This document shows, in pieces, positions 51,066 through 63,850 of a stretch of 64,000 bases of DNA. The stretch lies in the NCBI GenBank assembly GCA_028023455.1, contig JAQFVV010012507.1, positions 2,896,901 through 2,960,900 of the forward strand, given 5' to 3'. Positions within the stretch are counted from its first letter, which is position 1. Each line of letters starts with the position of its first letter. The stretch is from Epiperipatus broadwayi. Taxonomy: Eukaryota > Onychophora > Udeonychophora > Euonychophora > Peripatidae. The translations under genes and the position numbers were made by a program. The notes beneath the pieces were generated by a model, which saw only the letters and a list, made by a program, of their open reading frames with translations, searched no databases and was not told the origin of the DNA.

Positions 51066-51866
51066 TATATCTTTATTATATGCAAAGTATTTATCTAGAG
51101 TAAATTGTTACATTCAACAAACCAGTGTTTTGGGATTTTATTAAGAATCATGTATATGTGTATACAAAGAAGAAAATAATTTTTAAAAACTTAAATAAAC
51201 ATATTAAACTTTAACAAGACATCGGTTTATTATATAATCAATTTAAACATGCCTAGTAAACTGAGTATTTATGCAAAAATATCTCCAATTATTTTACTTC
51301 ATTAATCTTTCTTTTAAGATTTTTTTCTATCATTTACATATGTGTGCTTACTTGGAGGAGAGGGAGGGGTGATTACAAAAGAGAAGTACATATTGTTATA
51401 AATTAAAAGAAAGAAAATATTCACAATGCTATCATTGCTATCCAACAATTTATATAAAACTTTAGATTTTGTTTGTTAGTTTTACTCCTTTTTTTTTCAT
51501 ATTGAAGGTGTTGAGGATTATGATTATCTCAAAATATTGCATCCGTATTATTACCATTTACAAGTATTCATATTTTCATCATCTAGTTTAATTGCTATTT
51601 TTTTTAGAAAAGTTAAAACTTTGTCTTTTCAAAAGTTATCTATTAATAATAATATACATAGGCTGTTATATAACATAGGTTGCTATATAACATAGCATTC
51701 ACAATTTATGCTAATCTGGGTATTCTTATTATTTACAATTGCATGTATTTAGAAAACAATAAATAATGTTTGACTTCATATATTAAGTAAAATGTTATTA
51801 TCACCGACTTTCAGACAAATAATGTATTTTTTTTTTCGATTTTGGTTTATTATAATATGTGCTTTT

Positions 51867-51899
<33 letters not shown>

Positions 51900-53315
51900 T
51901 TCTGGAGTTACAAATGGCATCTGCTACATGTAATTTGATTATGATCTTCTGGAAAAAATGTTTCATGATATAAATAAAAGTGAGCATTATTGAAAAAAAC
52001 ATGTTTATTTCTATAAATCAGACTTGCATTCCCCTATTTAACAGGGTAAAAATTATAGATGAATTTAAAATACATTTCTATTTATATTATCATTATTTTA
52101 ATGATTTCATTTTTACAAATCATCAAGGATCAAACGTTCTTTTTAAAATGATTTTTTTAAAAAAGGAATTTTTATCATAACATTTTTAAAGTATTGTTTT
52201 ACACCGTTGTTGACATTAAATTAATAATTTAAATGTGTTTTATATTTGACTTAAACATTTTACTATATGAAATATATTTTTAATTAATATTTTTTTAAAA
52301 AAAACATCTTATAAATCATGTTCTTTTCCTCTCAGATTTATTTTCTTAATATTTAAAACATTGTAAAATATTTATCAAGTGTTTGGTACTAATTATGATC
52401 AAGTTTTTTAAAGATTTTTTTTTTTTTTAAGTTTGATATAAAGACATGTAAATTGGCATATTTGTATTAAAAACGAGGCATTCATTTATTTTTAGCCACT
52501 ATTTTTAATATTGTGTAGATTGCAAGTAAAATTTGTTTCTCTAAATATATATAATACATTAATATCACAATACCTTAAATATTGCAAAGGATTATTTAAT
52601 ATTTTAGCTAAAACCAAATGCTTGCAGAAATGTGTATATTGGGTTTTCTGCTTGAATGCAATAGAAAAATATGATCAAGTGTTATTGGTAATCAATATTC
52701 ATAATTTATCATTGTTTCCATCAATTAATATAAATTAATTTAATATTTCAAGATATAAAGTTAAAAAATAGCGTATAAATAGTGTATATTTATTAATTTT
52801 TTTTTTCTGACAATTTTATTAAATGAAAATTATTTAGAGAAAATATTTTTTACTGAATCTGGTATTTTTAATAGTATTACTGATATTTTTAAATGAAGGG
52901 TCTAAATGGTAAAGTAATTCAAAATCTAACATTTTGTAGTTTTAATCTACAATACCAAGGGGCCAAGGATTATATATTTTTATTAGACTATACTTACATG
53001 TCTCATATATTGTTATGTTTGTATGTTTAAAAAATGTCAAAATAAATGTTTTAAAATAACGTAAAAGTGATTTGTATTTTTTCTTTTATATAATGTATAT
53101 TTTATTATCTTATAACTATGGCAACTGTTCTCTTTTCTAGAAAATTTGGTGAGCACAGCTAAACATTATGTAAAAAGTAATATTTTTTTATTATTTTCAT
53201 TTATATGGAAGAATATATTTTCATTGCATATGATTTACTAATTTCATTATTTTAACTTTTTAAAAAAATATGCATGTACTTTTACATGATGTGTATGCTG
53301 ATTGAATTGTGAGTA
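51066..53315. other. AT-rich stretch without gene
   Basis: A (CT)n(AT)n microsatellite is at about 51868-51899. No ORF is convincing. Confidence 0.45.
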
Positions 53316-53586
53316 TATAAAATGCAAGCTATAGGCAGGTTAAAAAAATTTTAACTTGTTTTTGTTTATCATAAATGTACCTTTGAAGGTTTTAGCAATG
53401 ATATAGATTTCAGAATCTTTTTACTATGTGGTGAAACAACTGATTTCAGACCCATATGGCTATCTAGTTTGTTTAGCTGGATTTTAAGATATTTACATAT
53501 CTGAAAAATTTGTGCTTTCAAGCTGATCGGAACAGTTTACATAAATGCTGTTCAGTAGAGTTGGGATTTAGATCTAGTTTCTAGTT

Positions 53587-53643
53587 CTCCTACCTTTACT
53601 GACGAGAGCCAATCAGCTTCACACCATGGTTTAAAGGTTGGAG
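53587..53643 (+). ncRNA. Hammerhead, family 3 array 2, copy A (core damaged)
   Basis: Box CTGACGA (53599-53605), stem II GAGC/GCTT, GAA replaced by CAC, stem III palindrome around ACCATGGT. Stem I is perfectly paired: inner CCTTTA/TAAAGG, outer CTCC/GGAG. Stem structure outlived the core. Confidence 0.8.
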
Positions 53644-53990
53644 ACAATTTGAAAGAGATATTGAATTTTCGATTCTCTCTCAGCATTTTTTGTAAATAAG
53701 CTTGAGTGAGTTATTCGTAAAACTCCATCTGTGATCATAAAATGCAAGCTATAGGCAGGTTAAAAAAAATTTAACTTGTTTTTGTTTATCATAAATGTAC
53801 CTTTAAGATTTTAGCAATGATATAGATTACAGAACCTTTTTACTATGTGGTGACACTGAACTGATTTCAGACCCATATGGCTATCTAGTTTGTTTAGCTG
53901 GATTTTAAGATATTTATGTATCTGATGCTGATAGGAACAGTTTACATAAATGCTGTTCAGTAGAGTTGGGATTTAGATCTAGTTTCTAGT

Positions 53991-54049
53991 CCCCCTACCC
54001 TTTACTGATGAGAGCCAATTAGCTTGAAACCATGGTTTAAAAGTTGGAG
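53991..54049 (+). ncRNA. Hammerhead, family 3 array 2, copy B (core intact)
   Basis: CTGATGA 54005-54011, stem II GAGC/GCTT with loop CAATTA, GAA 54026-54028, stem III ACC/GGT (54029-54036), triplet GUU, cleavage expected between 54037 and 54038. The stem I inner helix has one mismatch and the outer helix is partly eroded. Confidence 0.83.
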
Positions 54050-54212
54050 ACAATTTGAAAGAGATATTGAATTTTCGATTTTTTCTCGGCATTTTTTGTA
54101 AACAAGCTTGAGTGAGCTATTGGTAAAGCTCCATGTGTGATCATAAAATGCAAGCTATAGTCAGGTTAAAAATTTTTTTAACTTGTTTTGTTTATCATAT
54201 ATATATATATAT

Positions 54213-57200
54213 ATTGTAACCAAAACATCTCGAGCCAGCCACGTTGCGCCCGTAACCAAAATCCCTGGAGCCGTCCACCCTGATGGCTCACAAAGGTGGT
54301 AACCAACCTTCCATCACCCCTCCAACTACCCATCATCATGCCGTACTTGTTGCGGCACTATAAATTGTAACCGTAAATTGTGTAATCTCAACTACGTAAC
54401 GTAAGTGCACTAGGAATTACAACCTTGGTCACTGATCAACTCTCATTGCACATTATCAGCTATTAAGAGCTGTATCCAAAAGCATATCATACTATTTATT
54501 TTATGCACAAAAGACCACAATCAACATCTGGGGCAACTTACTACAGACAAAATTAATGAATTAACCTAACTTTTATAATTTATTTGATCGCAGCCAGGGT
54601 ATACCGCGAAGACCTATCATAGTATTATTATAAAACATATTAAACAAATTATAAGTGCAATTTTATCACCCTTAAACCTCAATTTGCGATTTTTATGGTA
54701 TGCGACCCTATGGCCGACCATGTACAAGATAGCGTAATTTGTGGAACTACATAAAATTATGAAATTTTAAATCATCTATATGATTTCTAAGACAGATGCT
54801 AGTCCAGGTAAAGCTTTGCAATTAATAAACATGAATAATTGGGTTCTTTATAATTTAATATATCATTGAGACTCTTATTGTATTGACGAATGAAAATTTA
54901 AAAATGTTAGGTAAATATTTAATCATATCATTATTGAATAAATTGTTCACAAGTTTAATAATTAATTTGTATTTTATACTAGAATCAACTACGCAAAGCC
55001 ACAATGATGGAAAAGGTAAATGGGATTTTATTGTACCTTACCAATCATATACTACCAAAGACGAAAAGCATCTTAATGTTTTCTCAAAATATTAATAAAT
55101 TCTTATATCATGTAGACAATAATATGTAATTCAATGTATGCTCTATAATGTATGCTCTATCCAAAGTTTATGATTTCTGATGTTATGAATGACACATAGC
55201 AACGGCACAGTAAGTTTAATTATAAATCAACTTTTATTTACAAACTTTATGAACAATAAATAGTTAATTTCAATATTTTAAATAAAAACATAAATAAACA
55301 AATAAATAAATAAATGATAGTTCCATTAACTTTCTTCAATACATTTATAGGTATAGTTTTAAAACCTAATCATCCTATTCAATCTAATGTAATGAACATG
55401 AGACAATTATTAAATTCAGCATTAACTTATGAAATATGAAGCATTTCCAGATTCAATAACCCTACTGTATACCTATAATAATATAATAAATAATATGATG
55501 TTTGTATGTTTTAGCTATAATGTAATCATTAATTAAATGAATGTAAACTTACACTCCGGTAGATAATAATTAACCAACAGTTAATTATCATGAAGTACTT
55601 GAATAGAATGTCCTGTTGCCATTTATCAATCTAACCGATAAATTATGCTTACAAATGAAGAAGATGATTTAGCAGATTAACTAAAATACTTTGCCCAACT
55701 TATATCTGTGAAGCAAACATATTCCTGTGGATGTATTCATCTACACGTAGGAATTAAATAATACTAACGTTTTGCATATTTAAACACTATCATAAAGTCA
55801 TACGTATAATCACACAATTCCGCGGATTAACCACCAGCGCAGGAATGTGTGTAAAATACAAAATGGCAATTAAAATAATCTGCGGATTAACCACCAGCAC
55901 AGATTAAAGCCTTTAACATACTAAAACAACATTATAATTTACTTCACATTAAAGTGCAAATCATCCCCCTCAATTCTTCTGATTATTCAGAATACGCTGA
56001 CACTTTAGCAATGTGGGTTCTTGCTTAGTAAAATATTACAATAATCAGGACAACTAATGTACTACTTATCTTGCTTAAAATAAAAGTATAATATAATGTA
56101 AATAATATTGGCGGGAATATAACTGGAAGCTCCAAAATTCTCATAAAGATTGGTATATCTCATGAATTCATTAAGTACTGTTTAAGTTTTCCGAAGGCTT
56201 TCTTTTGAATAAATTTTTTTCAACCTTTATTAATTTAAATCTAACAAATATAACTTATGAACTTCATATGCGAGTTCATATAACGATAAAATTAAATAAA
56301 TGTATTATTCATTAACATATAACATTTAACGGTGTGTGTGTGTGATAAAACTAAATGTAAAGCATTTATAGTTCAAATACATGAATTTAGCAGATGTGTA
56401 TCACAAATTGGATTGTATAGCATTTTGTAACTCCTAATGTGTCCGTGGAATCCATGTACAATGTGTAGAATAATAATTATATGAGATAATAGCTATAACT
56501 GTAGTTAAATTCCATACATGCAATTATATCCATTTGATTAGTTATTAAAGCAATATTAGATTAACGATTTGGTGGCCTCCAAACATGAAACAATTTTAAA
56601 ACAGGATACACAGAATTTAAATGAAAATGTTTTTCATAAAGTTATTATCCCTACATTTCTATCAAAAGTGTTCCAAGCTTATCCTATCCATGCAAGTATT
56701 TATTTATCCATTGGTTAATCCAGGAATAACCAATTACAGCAATTAATTCATTCATTTTAAATAGACGATACAATTATAAAAAACTTTGATTAATTATTTG
56801 AAAATGTTTATGCCCAAGCGTTAAACAAATTAATTAGCAAATATTAATGGCATTGTAAAGTTAAATATCAATCAATATTATATTTTATCAGAATTAAAAA
56901 ACGGAAATATTAAATATTTTGATAGCTTTAACGCTTTACTTTATTTTAACTTAACTTTTTTTCTTTTTAAAAAACAAATTTTCATTTTAATAAAACTTCT
57001 GTAATTAAAACACTGATTCAAATTTTCCAAATTGTAGAATAATAAATATTTCAAAACATACCAAATTCTTGTGTTTAATTCTTTCAAACTTAAACTGGGA
57101 AGCTCCGACATTTCAAAATGTAATATTGGAAACGCTACCGGTGATTTGATTCAGTTGGCCGAACGACTTGAAAAGATCTTTAAATTTAGTGATCCATCTT

Positions 57201-57740
57201 AATTATATAACACTAAGTTATTTTATGTTTATAGCAAATTTTGTGGTAGTCTATTTACTTATTAACGGTTTCAAAATCAGCTCAGCAAATTTTACACCAT
57301 TTGCCTTTTCCGTTTCTGTTCTTCTTCCCACCAAAAGACAAACTAACAGACGATATTCTCCTAGAAATTCGCGCTCTTTTCTTTTATTACATTGAGACGC
57401 ATACTGTATTTATTTAATAATTTATTTTAACTGAATAAATGGTTATGTAAATTTAATTCAATAGAAATAATAATTTAAGATTACTTTAAATAAATAAAAA
57501 CAAAATATTATTTTTAATAATATTTTACCAAATTTTAATATGTTGTAAAAATTTTAAAAAGTTAAACATTCTGATATGAGTTAGCATATGGAATGAAGCA
57601 AATTGAAAATTATTAAAATAATATCAGAAAGTAATCTGTTCAAGTGCGAATCAAGCCAACCAAATCACCAAGAGAAGAAAGAGAAATTTTTATATGTTAC
57701 ATCAATTAATATATTTTCTACTAAAATATATGGTTACAAT
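54213..57740. other. Segment with matching inverted ends, possible unknown element
   Basis: ATATATTGTAACCA at the left is mirrored by TGGTTACAATATAT at 57731-57744. The first 150 bases are CpG- and GC-elevated, with a direct repeat GTAACCAAAA (54217 and about 54253). No ORF over 75 codons is convincing. A 33-base exon-like piece flanked by ACTAG and GTAAAT sits at about 54983-55015. The inverted ends could be chance next to TA repeats. Confidence 0.3.
55812..55904 (+). repeat. Two hairpins sharing one loop sequence
   Basis: The sequence GCGGATTAACCACCAGC occurs twice, at about 55822 and 55882. The first is closed by a long stem (CACAC-ATTCC-GCG pairing with CGC-GGAAT-GTGTG, two single-A bulges), the second by a different stem (AATCTG with CAGATT). 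Function unknown. Confidence 0.6.
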
Positions 57741-59913
57741 ATATATATATATTCAAAACCATACATTGATGTAGCATAATGTAAGTGATAGAGAGATTAA
57801 GATTTGATATTACTATGATTTACATCATCTAATATTTTTTATTGAGATGGCTATTTAAATAATAGTCTTACAAATCTCAATTGAATTATAGTTCATGAAT
57901 TAATTTATTGTCTTACCACTATCCAGACTATTCTGACTGATTGGTGCATTATTAGTTTCTTTCCTGATACATATAATTCCATTACTACATATTCCATAAC
58001 CTCATGCAGAACATAATTATTATGATATACAATGAATAATAGTTAGCTACTAATAGTTTAATAAAACAACAATATTTATATTAACAAAATTATTTACATT
58101 CAGATATCAATATTTCTAAATAAGTAATTAGGCATAACTGTTTTCTAATAAATTTTCAAGTTGTTTTTTCATATATTGGTTTGGTGTAATGCAATATTTT
58201 AACATCAAAACTTATTGTTGTAATGGGGTTGGGGGAGGATGGAGAGAGGAGAAAAATTGTCTAAGAAAAAAAAATTTAACAGCACATTTAAAAATATTAA
58301 ATTTGTTTAAGAAATTTTAATTATAAATTTACAAAATATAATTATAATTAATAATTTGTTAAGCACATGCTCATTATATAAGTAATATATATTAAGGCTA
58401 TAGCCTTAAGATTATGCGCCTAGATGCAACAGTAGGGAACTTTACAAATCTTAACACAAGATTACGATTTTTTATGTAATCTTTACATCATAAAATATAT
58501 AACTAAATAATCTCAGTCAATTTTATTTCAAAAGACGTTACTGCACTATAAGTTTACAAAACAGTACTTAGTATTACATACATAGGATAGAGTAAGAAAA
58601 GATTGTGAGGTTTTAAACAAAGATAGATATATGGTTTATATTATATACTCTGTATTTTTATCCCATATTAAAGATTGGAAAAATTACAAATCTATATGGA
58701 ACAGAAAAAAAAAAATACAATCTTGAAAGCAGCTTAACATTTTCTGACTACTGCATAGGATTTAAATCTTTCTATGTACATTATATTTTTTGCTTATTCA
58801 AGCAAAGTCACATTTGTGACCATATGTCTGAATAAATATTAGCTGGTGAAATTTTTTCATGCCTTAATCATATAATATCTATTTTGTTCCTAAATATATT
58901 AGGGTGTTTTTTGTGTTTGAACTGTACATAGATGTACATCTGGTATATCATAATGAGAATAGTACAAATGTGCTGGCCTGAATGTGTCCATAAATATTTT
59001 ATTTAATTGTATTGAAAATTATGTATGTTGTAATCTTTATTTTTAAATATTTTGGGGATGTCACAGTGGATATTATTAAACATGGGCATGTGAATAGAGA
59101 ATATGATTGTGTTTCTGATTCTCTCTGACATAGTTTGCTTATGTCTTTGCAATTTTTTTTATATCTATGAGAAATAAATGGTAGGAAATGCTAAAAGATT
59201 TAGTTTTAGGAGAAAATCATGATATTTTGGTCCTAATGACCAGCATTTGAATTTTTTAGATTGGTTATGTTTAAAAAAGTTTTGTTATTATCATTGGATA
59301 GGGAAGCACAGATTGAATATATATCTCAGTATTTCATTTTATTTTTTGGAGGGCAATATATTAAATTGGGAATACATAGTAAAGAAGAAATTAATTTATT
59401 CCAGTAATTGCATATTGGTAGTGGCCTGTCTATGGATGTAATTTTAAAATCTTTCTACATATGGAAATATCTTTGCACATGATGATATGAGATTAAGTGT
59501 TTTTTTGAATTTGGAAAATTATTATTAAATGTAAACCCAATACATTTTGAGATAGATGATGCAGAATTGGTGCCATTTTCTTCTCTCACAACAATTTCCT
59601 ACACACTGAGTAAATTTTAAATGTAAAAGCTTTTGTGTATTCTATTATAGGTGTATAGAATGTAACCCATGTCATTATTAGGAGATTGAAAAGAGCACTT
59701 TGATATAGAGTGATAAATATGATTAGGAAAGAAAATTAAATTGTCAACTTTATTCATTAATTTTCCCTGTATCTATAATCACATTTCAGTCAATTTTATT
59801 AAAAGTTTTTCACATTTATATGTAATTACACATTAGTTTTACCATACTGTTTGATCGAGGATTTTTCTTTAACTACACATTCTATTTATTTATTTATTTA
59901 TTTGTAAATTTAG
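57741..59913. other. AT-rich stretch without gene
   Basis: Nothing supported. A TTTA microsatellite ends at 59902. Confidence 0.45.
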
Positions 59914-59962
59914 GGGAAAGCTATTGCTTATTCCGAAATTAGCCAGCTTCTCAATGGAACAG
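59914..59962 (+). CDS. Possible 49-bp internal exon
   Basis: Bounded by an acceptor-like AATTTAG and a donor-like ACAG/GTATTC. Two frames are open (GKAIAYSEISQLLNGT or GKLLLIPKLASFSMEQ). GC is higher than in the flanks. No neighbouring exon was found, so this is a weak call. Confidence 0.2.
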
Positions 59963-61089
59963 GTATTCACAAAGAATTTAGGTTTTTTATAAGGACAAAT
60001 TCACTTTCACATTAGATTGTCATATGTTTTACTTGAGTACATGAAATGTTTATGTGCAACTAAAATGGAAGATTTATTTAGCCATCTGGGTAAATCATTA
60101 TCTTCTCTGACAAAATCTTAAACAAAGAAATCATAATAATATCTGAAGGCTTTGTAGTTTTTTGGATATGCATTTTCTAAACATAATTGATTTTTGGTTA
60201 CAGCTGGTGCTAAATGTCTTTCTCTCTGATATGCAGTTGTACTTTATTGCTGATTTGTTATTCTAATTAGCATGAATTAACTTAACATCTGGGATCAGTA
60301 AAATTTTAAATAATAATAAGTTTATAAATAACCTCACATATATACTTTTCATCAACTGATATTCCTGCAACCCTCAAATGCCAGATTTCTCTTAGACTCT
60401 TGATATTCATAAACATATTATACTAATTATTATGTTACTATTTTTTTCTTTAATAAGTGATGATCTTATCATTTCAGTTAAACTTTTAAGAAAGAAAATG
60501 GATACTGGTATAGTAAGTGCACTACACTTTCTGTTTGGTTTCTTTGTTTACTCATTGCATGGAGACAGTAAAGACAAACTGAAAACATTAATAAATTGAG
60601 GATTAAGTATATTTTACATTTATACATATTTAACATGCTTTTAGCAGAACAGAGATTTAATAAAGTGATCTAAAAATAAAGTACATAAATAATGGAACAA
60701 AAATTTGCATTTTTCATTTTATTTGAATAAAATAGTTTTTTTTAATTTTTATAAATTAATTTAAAATACATACACAAATAGTTGCAAAAACTGAACTTTT
60801 ATACCTATTTCATAATTAAAAAGTAAAACATTTTCTCCATCTGTTAAATAATGTTTTTAGTTTTTACAAAGTAATCTAAAAATATGTGTTATTCTTTATT
60901 GAAAAATTAGATATCTACATAAATTTCATAAAATACAATATAACAATTCGTCAATTGCTGAAACAGAGTATCATTAATATAAGTAAAATAACTATTGCCA
61001 AGCACTTTAAACTTCCAGGCAGTAAAAAAACTCATATTTTCTCCTAAGCGATAAATTCAATATTTCATTGCATTGGCCAGGAACAACTA
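59963..61089. other. AT-rich stretch without gene
   Basis: Nothing recognised. Confidence 0.45.
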
Positions 61090-61199
61090 ATCAGAAAACT
61101 GGTTAATTTTAAATTCGTAATACAGGATGAATTAGATATGATTCTTTAATCTTGCGTTTTTTAGTGTGTTTCATGCATTAATATTGCAAAAAGCTTTGG

Positions 61200-61667
61200 A
61201 CTACATATATGGCCTGTACTATATTGGTGAACATAAAAAGCTGAATAAACTGCATCATCTTCCCTTGCTCTAATATATGTATATTTATGCTGTTGAAGGC
61301 GATATTTAATACTTGTCTTGGTTTCCCCAATATATATTGCACTTCAATTTATCTCTGGGCATCTAATAGAATACACAAGACTGCTTTTATCCCCTTTACT
61401 TATTACTCCTTTAGAATTATTTATTAATCTATTAAGATTATGTGGAATCCTCCATGCTAACTGGAAATCCTGACTTAAAACTATTGTTATACTTTTATTA
61501 ATATTGGGAATAAAAGTGGATGACATCCATGGTTTATTATTCACATTTATGCTCTCATTATTATAATGTTGTTTATAATGTTTTAATACAATAGATAATA
61601 GCCTATGCTTATAAACAACTTGTATCAAATCTTGCATATAACAATTTATATTATCTTTCTTAAACAT
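61200..61667 (-). pseudogene. PLE GIY-YIG endonuclease, left copy
   Basis: The 107-codon open part (61344-61667) contains QDFQLAWRIPHNLNRLINNS and SSLVYSIRCPEIN. After a one-base shift it continues with IYIGETKTSIKYRLQQHKYT, and later YVHQYSTGHICSPKLFAIL (about 61200-61280). Cysteines before the YIG block and the spaced histidines fit the Penelope-type nuclease, which nicks target DNA to prime reverse transcription. It is broken by the shift and stops. Confidence 0.83.
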
Positions 61668-62211
61668 TTCATTTGAACATAGTCATTGATTACATGTTAG
61701 AAAAGCTCTGAAACCAGCTAATTTGTGTATTAAAGGAATATTAGATTATATACTTTACAACCATTTTATATACCAATCTATCATCTACACATGATATTTG
61801 CAAATCCAGGTATTTAATACCAGAATTGTTCTCTCTCTATTGTCCAAACTAAACCATCCTGGTTCTGCAAATTATCAAAAATTTGTTTTATAATGTCTGG
61901 TTACTGCAAGTTATAACATCTAAAAACTACTGCATAGTAAATCGTAGGATTTCACATTGTATGTTTGTAATTTAAACTCAGTGAGATAAATGTGAATATG
62001 TTTGAAGATTGACACTTTCAAATCTAAATACTTTAGACTGGCTTGGATATATAGAAAGACAAGTAAAGAGGAGGGTAGACACCCTCTTCTTGTTAAATTC
62101 TCTGTCTTGTATTTACAATTTGATCGCTATTAATAACATCTGACTGGCTAATAAGCGCGAGAGGTTTGCAGTCTCTCAGTTTAATTTCAATTACTGTTTG
62201 CACTTTATAAA

Positions 62212-62930
62212 TTAAATATTATTTGCCCATATATTAAAACCCACATATCTACAATATGATGTGTTCTCATTCTTTACTAATATGAGATGCTCAATTCGCT
62301 GTTCTATATTATCTACAAACAAACTACTCAAACCACTCACAGCCAAACCCATTGGCCATCCTTTTTCCATTCTATGTAAATAACTTCCATGTGCTGCCAC
62401 AATACCATTACTTATCCAATATAAAACATCCACAATGAAAAATATCCTGTATTATTTTTTTAATAAACAATATATCACTCAAAATTATGATAGATGCAGA
62501 CCGATCGACTGACCCATATAATTCAACCACATCTAATGAACAAACTTATACCCCTTTACAGCTGTTTTATCAAGTATATTAACCAATCAAATGATGACTT
62601 CAAGGTATATTTCCCAAACCCAACAAAATCCAAAAGCCACCGAACCAAAATTCTTGCAAGCCTTTGATAATATGCTCTTGTAAAATCCAGCATTAATCTC
62701 AAAGGATCACCATCTTATGTGTTTTTACATTCACAAATATTTGAGGAATAAAAATCATTGATGGATAAACCTCCATATATTCTCTATTAGTGAGACATGC
62801 CTTCCCACGTGCTCTCAAAATCTTTGAAACAAACTTATCTTGCATAGCCTTTATATTATAATTTTTATTCTAATAAACTTCAACTTCTCTATCTGTTGTC
62901 AAAGTTTAATTTCATATGTAACTTTTTCCA
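62212..62930 (-). pseudogene. PLE reverse transcriptase, catalytic motif lost
   Basis: Minus-strand blocks in order: IFVNVKTHK (about 62720), DFTRAYYQRLARILVRWLLD (about 62640-62700), LDVVELYGSV (about 62510), MEKGWPMGLAVSGLSSLFVD (about 62310-62375) and YCRYVGFNIW (about 62225-62255). They correspond to the 'PKTHK', 'FDVVSLFTNIP', 'G-x-PMGSPLSP' and 'RYVDD' blocks of PLE enzymes. In the last, both aspartates are gone, so no polymerase activity is possible. The 62212-62433 piece is the longest open part. Confidence 0.82.
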
Positions 62931-62966
62931 TTAATACAAATCTATGATATTTAATATATGGGCAAC

Positions 62967-63850
62967 CAGACATTATAAAACAAATTTTGATAGTTTGCAG
63001 AACAAGGATGGTTTAGTTTGGACAATAGAGAAAGAACAATTCTGGTATTCAATACCTGGATTTGCAAATATCATGTGTGGATGATAGATTGGTATATAAA
63101 ATGGTTGTAAAAAATATAAATAATAGAGGTTATATTCATCCAAAATCTAGTGTTCTTTAATATACAAATTAACTGGTTTTAAAACTTTTTTAACATGTAA
63201 TCAACACCTGTGTTCAAATGAAATGTTTAAGAAAGATAATATAATTTTTATATGTAAGATTTGATACAAGTTGGTTGTAATAAGCAATGGTTATTATCTG
63301 TTGTATTGAAAAATTATAAACAACAGTATAATAGTGGTAATATAAATGTGAATAATAAACCATGGATGTCATTAGCTTTTATTTCCAATATTGTAAAAAT
63401 ATAAGTTTTAAATCAGGACTTCTGGTTGGCATGGAGGACTCTGCCTAATATTAATAGATTAATAAATAATTCTAAGGAAGTAATAAGTAAAGAGGATAAA
63501 AGCAGTGTTGCGTATTCTATTAGATGCCCGCAGATAAATTGTAGTGTAATATATATTGGTGAAACCAAGACAAATATTAAATAACACCTTCACCAGCATA
63601 AATATACATATATTAAAGCAAGGGAAGAAGATACAGTTTATTCAGCTTTTTATGTTCACCAATATAGCACAGGAAATATATGTAGTCCAAAGGATTTTGC
63701 AATATTAATGCATGAAACACAATAAAAAATGCAAGATTAAAGAATCATATTTTATGCAAAATTCATATTATGCTATGAATTTAAAATTAACCATGTTCCC
63801 AATTAATTGTTCCTGGTCAATGCAATGAAATGTTGAATTTATTGCTTAGT
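62967..63850 (+). mobile_element. Penelope-like element, right copy, strongly 5'-truncated
   Basis: Plus-strand copy starting at CCAGACATTATAAAACAAAT, which equals the left copy from about 61906. It retains only the linker and endonuclease. The two copies form a head-to-head inverted pair with 3' ends outward. Confidence 0.85.
63400..63725 (+). pseudogene. PLE GIY-YIG endonuclease, right copy
   Basis: Reads DFWLAWRTLPNINRLINNSK-like sequence, then VIYIGETKTNIK, a stop, HLHQHKYTYIKAREEDTVYS and YQYSTGNICSPKDFAILMHE-like sequence (some shifts). It is very close to the left copy, with independent damage. Inactive. Confidence 0.8.

Larger units (their letters stand above)
53316..54199 (+). repeat. 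Family 3 tandem array with hammerheads, opposite orientation
   Basis: Just over two units. AAAATGCAAGCTATAGGCAG recurs at about 53319, 53738 and (with one change) 54144. Cleavage sites are 406 bases apart (53631/53632 and 54037/54038). Reverse complemented, the unit aligns over its whole length with the 29.7-30.3 kb array (for example GGTACATTTAT, ATATGGGTCTGA, the hammerhead, and CAAGTT). The third unit is cut after TTTGTTTATCAT by an AT tract. There is no ORF. The arrangement fits a retrozyme-type insertion. Confidence 0.87.
61090..62930 (-). mobile_element. Penelope-like element, left copy, 5'-truncated and decayed
   Basis: Minus-strand copy reading from about 62930 to 61090. The order is the reverse transcriptase core, a linker, and the GIY-YIG endonuclease, which is diagnostic of Penelope-like elements. 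Frameshifts and stops interrupt it throughout. It faces a shorter plus-strand copy across about 37 bases (62931-62966). The two are reverse complements over about 0.8-0.9 kb (61020-61906 against 62967-63850). No hammerhead was found at either outer end. Confidence 0.88.
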
